Source of the DNA: CAYUJH01 sp964394585
GTDB taxonomy: Bacteria; Bacteroidota; Bacteroidia; Cytophagales; Flammeovirgaceae
Direction: 5' to 3'
Assembly (NCBI GenBank): GCA_964394585.1
Contig: CAYMYI010000166.1
Location: 1-7,523, forward strand
Length of the DNA: 7,523 nt
Shown here: positions 1-6,162 of the stretch, piece by piece
Position numbering within the stretch: the stretch's first letter is position 1
Layout: each line of letters opens with the position of its first letter
Made by a program: the position numbers and the translations under genes
Notes under the pieces: generated by a model
Databases searched by the model: none
Told to the model about the DNA's origin: nothing
What the model saw: the letters and a program-made list of their open reading frames with translations, nothing else

Positions 1-2170
1 GTTCGGGGCTTTCTTCAAAAGCTTTTTTAAGCGTAGTCCCCGGCGAATCGGGAACGAGTTTCGCAGTAGCATTTGCTTCGGCTAGCGGTAAGTTACTGGC
101 GCGGGCTACGTCTTTAATCGACATTTTCGCTGCCATAGTACCGTAGGTGATGATTTGCGCCACTTGGTTTTTACCATATTTTTTTACCACGAAGTCAATG
201 ACTTCTTGCCTTCCGCGGTCGTCGAAGTCAATATCAATATCGGGCATACTTACCCGCTCAGGGTTCAAGAATCGTTCGAAAAGTAAATTGTATTTGATAG
301 GGTCGATATTGGTGATGCCGGTGCAATAGGCTACCACCGAGCCGGCAGCTGAGCCCCTTCCCGGACCGACAGCCACGCCCATATCGCGCCCCGCCCGGAT
401 GAAGTCTTGCACAATGAGGAAATACCCGGGGAATCCCATGTTTTTAATGATTTCTAGTTCAAAATCGATGCGTTCGCAAATTTCCTCGGTGAGCTCGGGG
501 TATCGTTCTTTGGCTCCTTCGTAGGTAAGGTGGCGTAGGTAGTCGTCTTGCGTGTCAAACTCAGGCGGCATCGGGAAATTAGGCAGTAGGATATCGCGCT
601 TGAGTTTAAGGGGCTGGCATTTTTCTACAATCTCGTTGGTGTTTTCGAGGGCTTCAGGCAAATCGTAGAAGAGTTGGTTCATCTCTTCTTGTGTTTTAAA
701 ATAAAACTCATCGTTAGGGAGTTTATACCGATACCGCCTGCCCCGCCCGATGGGGTCGTCTAGGGTTTTACCATCTTTAATAGCGAGGAGCACCTCTTGG
801 GCAAAGGCATTGTCTTTATTGGTGTAAAATGTATTATTTGCTGCGATGGGCTTCACTCCGTATTTGTGGGCAAACCTGAGGAGCACTTCATTGGCGCGTT
901 CTTCTTCGGGTAAGCCATGCCGCATAATTTCCACATAAAAATTATCGCCAAATACTTCGAGCCACCATCGGAATGCCTGTTCGGCTTCTTCTTCGCCTCG
1001 GTTTAAGATTAGCGAAGGGATTTCCGCCTCGAGTCCGCCGCTTAGTGCAATTACGTGCTGGCTGTACTCCTGAATAATTTCCTTATCGACCCGTGGAAAA
1101 CCAGCGTACATCCCTTCGATAAACCCAAGCGAACAGAGTTTTGCCAAGTTATGATAGCCCTGTTGGTTTTGGGCTAGTAGCACTTGCTGGTACCGGCGGT
1201 CTGGGTCGTCTTTAGTGAATTTTTGTTTGTGGCGGTCTTCTGCCATAAATACCTCGCAGCCGATAATTACTTTTAGGGAGTCGTCTTGCCCGGCCACGGC
1301 GTTAAATGCCCCATACATATTGCCTAAATCGGTGAAAGCAACGGCGGGCATGCCATCTTCTTTGGCTTTTTTAATGATTTCTTTAATAGAAGAGGGGCAC
1401 TGTAAGATGGAAAACTGCGAGTGCACATGCAAGTGCGAAAAAGGGATGACCCTATCGAGCTCAATGTTTTTTAAGTCGGCAATTTTCCGTGCTTTTTCGG
1501 CAGCTTCGTCTTTTACTTTGGCAAAGTTAGCTTCGTCGAGTTCAGGAGCTTCGTATTCGATTGTATCGGGAGGGGTATCGTCGAAGGGAGAGAGCACGCC
1601 CCGTTTTAATAAGGCAAAAAATGCTTTAGCATTGGCAGAAACATCGTAGGCGGCATCGTGTGCATCGGAGAATTTTTCTCCGAACAAAATTTCGTACAAT
1701 TCTACGAGTTTGGGCTGTTTAAACTTACCACCTATTCCTCCGGGGAGTTGGCAAAACTCAATGGTTTCAGTCATGGTGTCGGTTACCTGCTTTGCCAAAA
1801 AACTATCTTCTGGCACGCCCATTCGGACAAACTCTGCCGCCATGACAGGTACATCGAACCCGGCAAGGTTATGCCCAATCATCACCTGGGTTTGCTTGAG
1901 GATTTCAACGAAGTCGTCGAGCATTTCGCGCAGGGGTACCCCTTCTTTCAAAGCTCTTTCCGTAGAAATTCCGTGGATTTTCTCTGCGTTGTACGGAATC
2001 GTGAACCCATCGGGCTTTACAATTAAATTTTGCGCTTTGAGCAGCTTACCGGTGGCATCGTGTAGCTGGTAGGCAATTTGCACTACGCGCGGCCAATTGT
2101 CTAAATCGGTATGTGGGGCACTGTAGTTTTGGGGTCTGCCGGTAGTTTCCGTATCGAAAATGAGGTACAT
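1..2170 (-). CDS. dnaE: DNA polymerase III alpha subunit with N-terminal proofreading exonuclease (partial, C-terminus off the left edge)
   Basis: This is the replicative polymerase, which copies the chromosome as part of the DNA polymerase III holoenzyme. The reverse-strand frame starts at the ATG at 2170-2168 and stays open to base 2, giving 723 residues. Residues 1-185 form a DEDDh 3'-5' exonuclease: FDTETTG (5-11, D6 and E8), GHNLAGFD (99-106, D106) and HDAAYD (171-176, H171 and D176). A charged linker leads to the PHP domain, which opens with HLHVHSQ (246-252) and runs to about residue 465. The polymerase core follows, with GPGRGSAAGS from 602 and the catalytic PDIDIDF motif at 643-649 (D644, D646). 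The third catalytic aspartate, the beta-clamp site and the tau-binding region would lie beyond the window. I recall Exo-PHP-Pol fusions starting this way as usual in Bacteroidota. Several PHP metal ligands are replaced (see findings). The start falls right at the first exonuclease strand, so it is well supported. Confidence 0.96.
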   Translation of the reverse strand, partial: MYLIFDTETTGRPQNYSAPHTDLDNWPRVVQIAYQLHDATGKLLKAQNLIVKPDGFTIPYNAEKIHGISTERALKEGVPLREMLDDFVEILKQTQVMIGHNLAGFDVPVMAAEFVRMGVPEDSFLAKQVTDTMTETIEFCQLPGGIGGKFKQPKLVELYEILFGEKFSDAHDAAYDVSANAKAFFALLKRGVLSPFDDTPPDTIEYEAPELDEANFAKVKDEAAEKARKIADLKNIELDRVIPFSHLHVHSQFSILQCPSSIKEIIKKAKEDGMPAVAFTDLGNMYGAFNAVAGQDDSLKVIIGCEVFMAEDRHKQKFTKDDPDRRYQQVLLAQNQQGYHNLAKLCSLGFIEGMYAGFPRVDKEIIQEYSQHVIALSGGLEAEIPSLILNRGEEEAEQAFRWWLEVFGDNFYVEIMRHGLPEEERANEVLLRFAHKYGVKPIAANNTFYTNKDNAFAQEVLLAIKDGKTLDDPIGRGRRYRYKLPNDEFYFKTQEEMNQLFYDLPEALENTNEIVEKCQPLKLKRDILLPNFPMPPEFDTQDDYLRHLTYEGAKERYPELTEEICERIDFELEIIKNMGFPGYFLIVQDFIRAGRDMGVAVGPGRGSAAGSVVAYCTGITNIDPIKYNLLFERFLNPERVSMPDIDIDFDDRGRQEVIDFVVKKYGKNQVAQIITYGTMAAKMSIKDVARASNLPLAEANATAKLVPDSPGTTLKKAFEESPE

Positions 2171-2226
2171 AAGTAGTATCGGTTGGTTGAAGAGGAAGAT
2201 GAAAGGAGATGCCAAGGGGGCATCGT

Positions 2227-2254
2227 CAAAGATAAACGATTGGGTACGTAGCAA
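2227..2254 (-). promoter_or_regulatory. Predicted dnaE promoter (Bacteroidota -33/-7 type)
   Basis: Read on the minus strand, TTG (2254-2252) is followed by 17 nt and then TATCTTTG (2234-2227). This matches the Bacteroidota consensus TTG-N17-23-TAnnTTTG exactly. Transcription would start near 2220, giving a leader of about 50 nt before the dnaE ATG at 2170. No Shine-Dalgarno sequence is evident just before the ATG, which is normal for the phylum. The -33 TTG is the end of the T-run of the upstream gene's terminator. The assignment rests on consensus match only. Confidence 0.6.
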
Positions 2255-2284
2255 AAAAAACCTCAAACACTTTTGCATTTGAGG
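2253..2284 (-). terminator. Rho-independent terminator of the FKBP gene
   Basis: On the minus strand, CCTCAAA (2284-2278) and TTTGAGG (2267-2261) form a 7-bp perfect stem with a 10-nt loop, followed at once by eight T (2260-2253). It lies 26 nt past the FKBP stop codon, as expected for its terminator. The plus strand lacks a comparable T-run after the stem, so it should work for minus-strand transcripts only. Confidence 0.8.
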
Positions 2285-2310
2285 CTTTTCGGGTAAGAAG
2301 AAGCTAAAAT

Positions 2311-2745
2311 TTAATTGCGCGCAATATCGAGTAAATCAATTTCGAAAATTAAATCTTCGCCAGCTAGCGGATGGTTAGCATCGAGGGTTACCTTTTCAGA
2401 GGCAATTTCGGTAACTACCACCGGGATTTGCCGCCCTTGGTTATCGGTAAGCATGAGCTGATCGCCTATTTTAGGATCCATCCCTTCGGGAAATTGATTT
2501 TTTTCAAATTCCACGATGTTTTCCTTCATGGAAGGTCCATAGGCATCGTCGCTAGGGATTTCCACCTTTTTGGTTTCGTTTACTGCCATCCCAACTACAG
2601 CTTGGTCAAATCCTTTAATCATTTTCCCATCGCCCACTACAAACTCAATAGGCTCATTACGGGCTTTGGATGAGTCAAACTCTTGCCCATTTTTTAGTGT
2701 GCCTACATAGTGTACAGTTACTTTGTCGCCATTTTGTACTTTCAT
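2311..2745 (-). CDS. SlyD-like FKBP-type peptidyl-prolyl cis-trans isomerase
   Basis: A 144-residue cytoplasmic protein predicted to speed prolyl bond isomerisation and act as a folding chaperone. The FKBP half begins MKVQNGDKVTVHYVGTL and carries the usual pocket residues: Y13, F23-D24, the GFDQAVVGM helix (45-53) with F46 where FKBP12 has Trp, and Y69. An insert-in-flap chaperone domain occupies about 71-120 (QFPEGMDPKIGDQL within it). The chain then returns to the FKBP fold with NHPLAGEDLIFEI (124-136). The histidine/cysteine-rich metal-binding tail of E. coli SlyD is absent, so it resembles FkpB and short SlyD homologues. The frame is open upstream to an ATG at 2814, but those 23 extra residues look neither like a signal peptide nor like the family, so I chose the start at 2745. 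There is no Shine-Dalgarno sequence. It has its own terminator and is divergent from purM. Confidence 0.93.
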   Translation of the reverse strand: MKVQNGDKVTVHYVGTLKNGQEFDSSKARNEPIEFVVGDGKMIKGFDQAVVGMAVNETKKVEIPSDDAYGPSMKENIVEFEKNQFPEGMDPKIGDQLMLTDNQGRQIPVVVTEIASEKVTLDANHPLAGEDLIFEIDLLDIARN

Positions 2746-2914
2746 TACAAAAAAAGTTTTTTTATTGAATAAGATTTGAAAAAAAGAAGATGCAGTAAGC
2801 ACCTTCCTCATCATATTTTTTGCAATAAAAGAGAAATGTTGAGCCTCGCAACTTTTTTATGAGAAAATGCTCCATACGTAGGAACAGCGGTTTCCAAAAC
2901 GGCGAGGTTTCGGT

Positions 2915-2922
2915 TATTTTCG
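2915..2922 (+). promoter_or_regulatory. Candidate -7 box for purM
   Basis: TATTTTCG matches the Bacteroidota -7 consensus TAnnTTTG at all but one position and sits 29 nt before the purM ATG at 2952, giving a short leader. No TTG lies at the right distance; only a TTT is present at 2891-2893. It is the best plus-strand candidate I see in the spacer, but weak. Confidence 0.25.
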
Positions 2923-2925
2923 CTT

Positions 2926-2933
2926 CAAACATA
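2926..2933 (-). promoter_or_regulatory. Candidate -7 box for the FKBP gene
   Basis: Minus-strand TATGTTTG (2933-2926) matches the Bacteroidota -7 consensus TAnnTTTG exactly and points toward the FKBP gene. The nearest upstream TTG lies 24 nt away, slightly beyond the usual 17-23 nt, inside the start of purM. It would give a leader of about 175 nt. One exact 8-mer match in a spacer this size can arise by chance. Confidence 0.28.
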
Positions 2934-2951
2934 CCCTTACCTACTGAAACC

Positions 2952-4124
2952 ATGTCGCAAGAACGATACGAACAACGAGGCGTTTCTGCCGCCAAAGAAG
3001 ATGTCCACAATGCTATTAAAAACCTCGATAAAGGGCTATTCCCTAAAGCATTTTGCAAAATTGTCCCCGATTGGCTCGGAGGCGACCCCCACTATTGCAA
3101 CCTAATGCATGCCGATGGAGCAGGTACGAAATCGTCGTTGGCATATTTGTATTGGCGCGAAACAGGCGATCTTTCCGTCTGGAAAGGCATTGCGCAAGAT
3201 GCCATCGTGATGAACGTAGACGATATGCTCTGTGTAGGGGCTACTACGCCTATGTTGCTTTCTTCTACCATTGGGCGCAACAAAAACGCTATCCCCGGTG
3301 AGGTAATCGCGGCGATCATTAACGGAACCGAAGAAGTGCTTTCCATGCTTCGAGCGCAAGGGCTGGAGATTTACAGCACCGGAGGAGAAACCGCCGATGT
3401 GGGCGATTTAGTGCGTACCATCATAGTAGATAGCACCGTAACTACCCGCATGAAACGCAGCGATGTAATCGATAACGCACATATACAAGCCGGCGATGTA
3501 ATTGTAGGGCTTGCTTCTTATGGAAAGGCTCACTACGAAGAAACCTATAACGGAGGCATGGGAAGTAACGGGCTAACCTCTGCACGCCACGATGTGTTCG
3601 CCCACTACCTTGCCGAAAAATATCCTGAAAGCTTCGATCCTCACGTGCCAACTGACCTTACATACAGTGGCTCTAAGAAACTGACCGATACGCTCGCAGA
3701 CCTTTCCGTAGATATGGGTAAATTAGTCCTTTCCCCAACTCGTACGTATGCGCCTGTCCTCATCCCAATTATTCATGAAATGAAAGACCATATTCATGGG
3801 ATGGTGCACTGCTCGGGTGGGGCACAAACCAAAATTCTTCATTTTTTAGCAGAGGGCTTGCGGGTAATTAAAGATAACCTGCTGGAGTGCCCTCCATTAT
3901 TCCGCACCATACAGCAAGAGAGCGGCACTGATTGGAAAGAGATGTACCAAGTGTTTAACATGGGGCATCGTATGGAAATTTACACCGATGCTGATAGTGC
4001 CCAACGCATGGTTGCCATCGCCGAAAGCAAAGGGGTGGCAGCACAAATAGTGGGTAGGGTAGAGGCAAGCCCTCAACGACAGTTGCGCATCGAGAGCGAG
4101 TTCGGAGTGTTCCATTACGAATAG
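2952..4124 (+). CDS. purM: Phosphoribosylformylglycinamidine cyclo-ligase (AIR synthetase)
   Basis: Catalyses the ATP-dependent ring closure of FGAM to 5-aminoimidazole ribotide (AIR), the fifth step of de novo purine synthesis, in the cytoplasm. The protein has 390 residues, the size I associate with Bacteroidota and longer than the roughly 345 residues of E. coli PurM. PurM/PurL superfamily motifs are in order: GVSAAKEDVHNAI (10-22), the nucleotide/metal loop HADGAGTKSSLA (53-64), NVDDMLCVGAT (88-98), GGETADVGDLVRTI (144-157), GDVIVGLASYG (181-191), GMGSNGLTSAR (202-212) and MVHCSGGAQTK (284-294). The frame is open back to an ATG at 2859, but the family begins at MSQERYEQRGVS, so I chose 2952. 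The next gene starts 5 nt after the stop, implying co-transcription. AIR also feeds thiamin-pyrimidine synthesis. Confidence 0.95.
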   Translation: MSQERYEQRGVSAAKEDVHNAIKNLDKGLFPKAFCKIVPDWLGGDPHYCNLMHADGAGTKSSLAYLYWRETGDLSVWKGIAQDAIVMNVDDMLCVGATTPMLLSSTIGRNKNAIPGEVIAAIINGTEEVLSMLRAQGLEIYSTGGETADVGDLVRTIIVDSTVTTRMKRSDVIDNAHIQAGDVIVGLASYGKAHYEETYNGGMGSNGLTSARHDVFAHYLAEKYPESFDPHVPTDLTYSGSKKLTDTLADLSVDMGKLVLSPTRTYAPVLIPIIHEMKDHIHGMVHCSGGAQTKILHFLAEGLRVIKDNLLECPPLFRTIQQESGTDWKEMYQVFNMGHRMEIYTDADSAQRMVAIAESKGVAAQIVGRVEASPQRQLRIESEFGVFHYE

Positions 4125-4129
4125 ATACT

Positions 4130-5293
4130 ATGCCAATCGCTGATTTTTCTGCTGAAGAACTGCACCGCTACAGCCGCCATTTTTCCCTGCCCGAATTTGG
4201 GGTAGAAGGGCAACGCGTGCTTAAAAATGCTCGCGTGTTGGTAGTAGGCGCAGGCGGATTGGGCAATCCGGTATCTATGTACTTGGCGGCGGCTGGCGTA
4301 GGAACCTTGGGTATTGTCGATTTCGATACGGTAGAAGCGAGCAACCTACAACGGCAAGTAGCCTTTGAAACCAGCGATGTGGGCAAACTGAAAGCCGAGT
4401 GTTTGGCGCAACGCATCACTTCGTTAAACCCTCATATTACCATAAAAACCTACCTAACTCGGCTTACAAGCGACAATGCCAAAGAAATTATAGCTCCGTA
4501 CCAAGTGGTAGTCGATGGTACCGATAATTTCCCTACACGCTACCTGCTCAACGATTTGTGTGTGTTCGAAGAAAAAACGCTCATTTATGGTTCTATTTAC
4601 CAATTTGAAGGGCAGGTATCGGTATTTAACCATAAGAAGGCATCGGGCGAACGCGGCACGAACTATCGCGATTTGTTCCCTTCGCCTCCCCCTCCCGAAT
4701 GGGTACCGAATTGTGCCGAAGGAGGTGTTTTGGGTGTGCTACCGGGCATCATCGGCAGTTTGCAAGCAAGTGAAACCTTGAAAGTGCTCACCGGTATGGG
4801 CGAACCGCTCGCCGGTCGGCTCTTATTGTTCGATGCTCTTCAGTTTACCATGCGCATTATGCGCTTTGAGAAAGACCCTGCCAATCCGTTAACGGGTAGC
4901 CAACCGACCATTACCTCACTTATCGACTACGAAGCCTTTTGCCAACTATCGCCGGAAGCTTCTGAAAAAAACAACTTACCGAGCCTTTCGGTAGAGGAGC
5001 TCTATCAAAAGCAACAAAAAAACGAACCTTTTACCCTGCTCGATGTACGAGAACCTTACGAATACGAAATTGCCAACTTAGGCGGCATGCTCATTCCTCA
5101 ACACGATGTAGAAGCAAACCTATACCGAATTCCTAAAGACGAGCCGGTGGTAGTACATTGCCGAACCGGTAAGCGGAGTGCCGCCGTAGTGCGCATGCTT
5201 TGCGAAACGTTTGGCTACGACCAGGTTTATAATTTGGAAGGTGGAATTTTAGCATGGGCACAACGGATTGACTCTTCGATTACTCAATATTGA
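4130..5293 (+). CDS. ThiF/MoeB/HesA-family adenylyltransferase with C-terminal rhodanese domain
   Basis: A 387-residue E1-like enzyme predicted to adenylate the C-terminal Gly-Gly of a small sulfur-carrier protein (ThiS or MoaD type), with the rhodanese domain passing on sulfur. The architecture resembles eukaryotic MOCS3/Uba4. The N-terminal domain shows the nucleotide loop GAGGLGNPVS (40-49), DFDTVEASNLQRQ (64-76) with arginine R75, DGTDNFPTRYLLND (129-142) and the cysteine motif PNCAEGGVLGVLPG (193-206, C195). The rhodanese part has LLDVREPYEYE from 303 and the active-site loop HCRTGKRSA (343-351, C344). The two CxxC zinc pairs usual in MoeB and ThiF are missing: the first is replaced by NYRD (178-181), and no pair follows near residue 250. 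It lies 5 nt after purM, so it is probably in the same operon. I cannot tell ThiF from MoeB function by sequence alone, so I give no symbol. Confidence 0.9.
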   Translation: MPIADFSAEELHRYSRHFSLPEFGVEGQRVLKNARVLVVGAGGLGNPVSMYLAAAGVGTLGIVDFDTVEASNLQRQVAFETSDVGKLKAECLAQRITSLNPHITIKTYLTRLTSDNAKEIIAPYQVVVDGTDNFPTRYLLNDLCVFEEKTLIYGSIYQFEGQVSVFNHKKASGERGTNYRDLFPSPPPPEWVPNCAEGGVLGVLPGIIGSLQASETLKVLTGMGEPLAGRLLLFDALQFTMRIMRFEKDPANPLTGSQPTITSLIDYEAFCQLSPEASEKNNLPSLSVEELYQKQQKNEPFTLLDVREPYEYEIANLGGMLIPQHDVEANLYRIPKDEPVVVHCRTGKRSAAVVRMLCETFGYDQVYNLEGGILAWAQRIDSSITQY

Positions 5294-5325
5294 GAAGGAG
5301 TTTTTAACATTATCTTTCCACGGGG

Positions 5326-5340
5326 AATCGCCCTGCGATT
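5326..5340 (+). terminator. Weak hairpin after the ThiF/MoeB gene, possible terminator
   Basis: AATCGC (5326-5331) and GCGATT (5335-5340) form a perfect 6-bp stem with a 3-nt CCT loop, 33 nt past the stop codon at 5293. The following stretch is T-rich but broken by G runs (TGGTTTTGGGGTTTTG), so it is not a classic terminator. It may still end or pause the purM operon transcript. Confidence 0.35.
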
Positions 5341-5398
5341 TGGTTTTGGGGTTTTGCCGCTTTATTTACCTTGCATAGGTTGTGGTTACGGTATTCTA

Positions 5399-5426
5399 TT
5401 ATCTATTAGATAAGGTGATATTTTTG
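5399..5426 (+). promoter_or_regulatory. Candidate pncA -7 box with adjacent inverted repeat
   Basis: TATTTTTG (5419-5426) matches the Bacteroidota -7 consensus TAnnTTTG exactly. Five bases upstream lies a perfect inverted repeat, TTATCT-ATT-AGATAA (5399-5413), which would fall between the -33 and -7 positions, where a repressor could block polymerase. No TTG is found at the -33 position, so the promoter may be weak or activator-dependent. Initiation here would give a leader of about 110 nt before pncA. An alternative, TATATTTT at 5509-5516, lies closer to the gene but is a poorer match. No coding region is evident elsewhere in 5294-5541. Confidence 0.35.
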
Positions 5427-5541
5427 CTGTAAGAACGTTTAATTTTTATAACTACTGAGAGATTAACCGAACCAACAACGAGAAGTGCTTAAATCACGTA
5501 AATTTCGCTATATTTTTCACCATTAACCTTTTGTAGCTCTT

Positions 5542-6162
5542 ATGAAAACTGCCCTAATTCTTGTGGATATCCAAAATGATTTTGTAACCGGCGGAGCGTT
5601 GGAAGTGCCCCAAGGCGAAACCATAGTCCCTACAGTGAATGCCCTGCAGCCGCACTTTGATTTGGTAGTTGCTACCCAAGATTGGCACCCAGCAAACCAC
5701 GGGAGCTTTGCCGCCAACCACGAGGGCAAGCAACCCGGCGAAATCATCGATTTGAATGGCTTAGATCAAATTTTATGGCCTACGCACTGCGTCCAAAATA
5801 CGGCAGGGTCTGAATTTGTAAAGGAATTAGAAATGAACAAGGTAGCCAAAGTATTTGTGAAAGGTACCGACGAGGGAATTGATAGCTACAGCGGTTTCTT
5901 CGATAATGGAAAACGCAAAGCAACCGGCCTTGGCGACTACCTGAAAGAACAAGGTATTACCGACGTATACGTGTGTGGGCTGGCTGCCGATTATTGCGTG
6001 AAGTTCACTGCACTCGATGCCAAGAGCCTTGGGTTTAATACATTTCTGCTGAAAGATGCTACGCGCGGGGTAAACTTGCAACCCGGCGATGTAGAAAAAG
6101 CATTCGAAGAAATGGAAACGAATGGAATACACTTAGTAAAAAGCTCAGCGATTTTGAACTAA
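5542..6162 (+). CDS. pncA: Nicotinamidase (nicotinamide deamidase)
   Basis: Hydrolyses nicotinamide to nicotinate and ammonia in the cytoplasm, feeding the NAD salvage (Preiss-Handler) pathway. The protein is 206 residues, close to the roughly 213 of E. coli PncA. All key residues of the cysteine-hydrolase fold are visible. The catalytic triad is D9 in LVDIQNDF, K107 in VFVKGTD and C152 in GLAADYCV. Metal ligands are D47, H49 and H53 in QDWHPANHGSF, and H82 in LWPTHCVQ. GTDEGIDSYSGFFDN (108-122) is also typical of the family. The start at 5542 places the first beta strand immediately, as expected; no Shine-Dalgarno sequence precedes it. Its TAA stop overlaps the next ATG by one base (TAATG), so the two genes are translationally coupled. 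It has a 248-nt upstream spacer and probably its own promoter. Confidence 0.96.
   Translation: MKTALILVDIQNDFVTGGALEVPQGETIVPTVNALQPHFDLVVATQDWHPANHGSFAANHEGKQPGEIIDLNGLDQILWPTHCVQNTAGSEFVKELEMNKVAKVFVKGTDEGIDSYSGFFDNGKRKATGLGDYLKEQGITDVYVCGLAADYCVKFTALDAKSLGFNTFLLKDATRGVNLQPGDVEKAFEEMETNGIHLVKSSAILN

Noticed and set aside
1658..2072. Overlapping plus-strand open frames opposite dnaE
   Set aside because: They lie wholly opposite the exonuclease and linker coding region, show no recognisable domain, and are explained as shadows of the dnaE frame.
2746..2814. 23-residue extension of the FKBP protein, considered as a signal peptide
   Set aside because: It has a basic start but no continuous hydrophobic core or cleavage site, is rich in Phe and Lys from A/T runs, and the FKBP fold starts normally at the ATG at 2745.
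2838..2858. GTTG-AGCCTCG-CAAC followed by six T on the plus strand, resembling a terminator or attenuator
   Set aside because: The stem is only 4 bp, with one further pair beyond a mismatch. It sits in a divergent spacer with no plus-strand gene ending upstream.
2859..2951. In-frame 31-residue N-terminal extension of PurM
   Set aside because: The family start is at MSQERYEQRGVS. The extension has no recognisable features and overlaps the candidate promoters.
5294..5330. TTG-N18-TATCTTTC (from about 5290) as a promoter for pncA
   Set aside because: The -7 box misses the final G, the site overlaps the end of the ThiF/MoeB gene, and the hairpin at 5326-5340 would be transcribed at once. The exact match at 5419-5426 is preferred.
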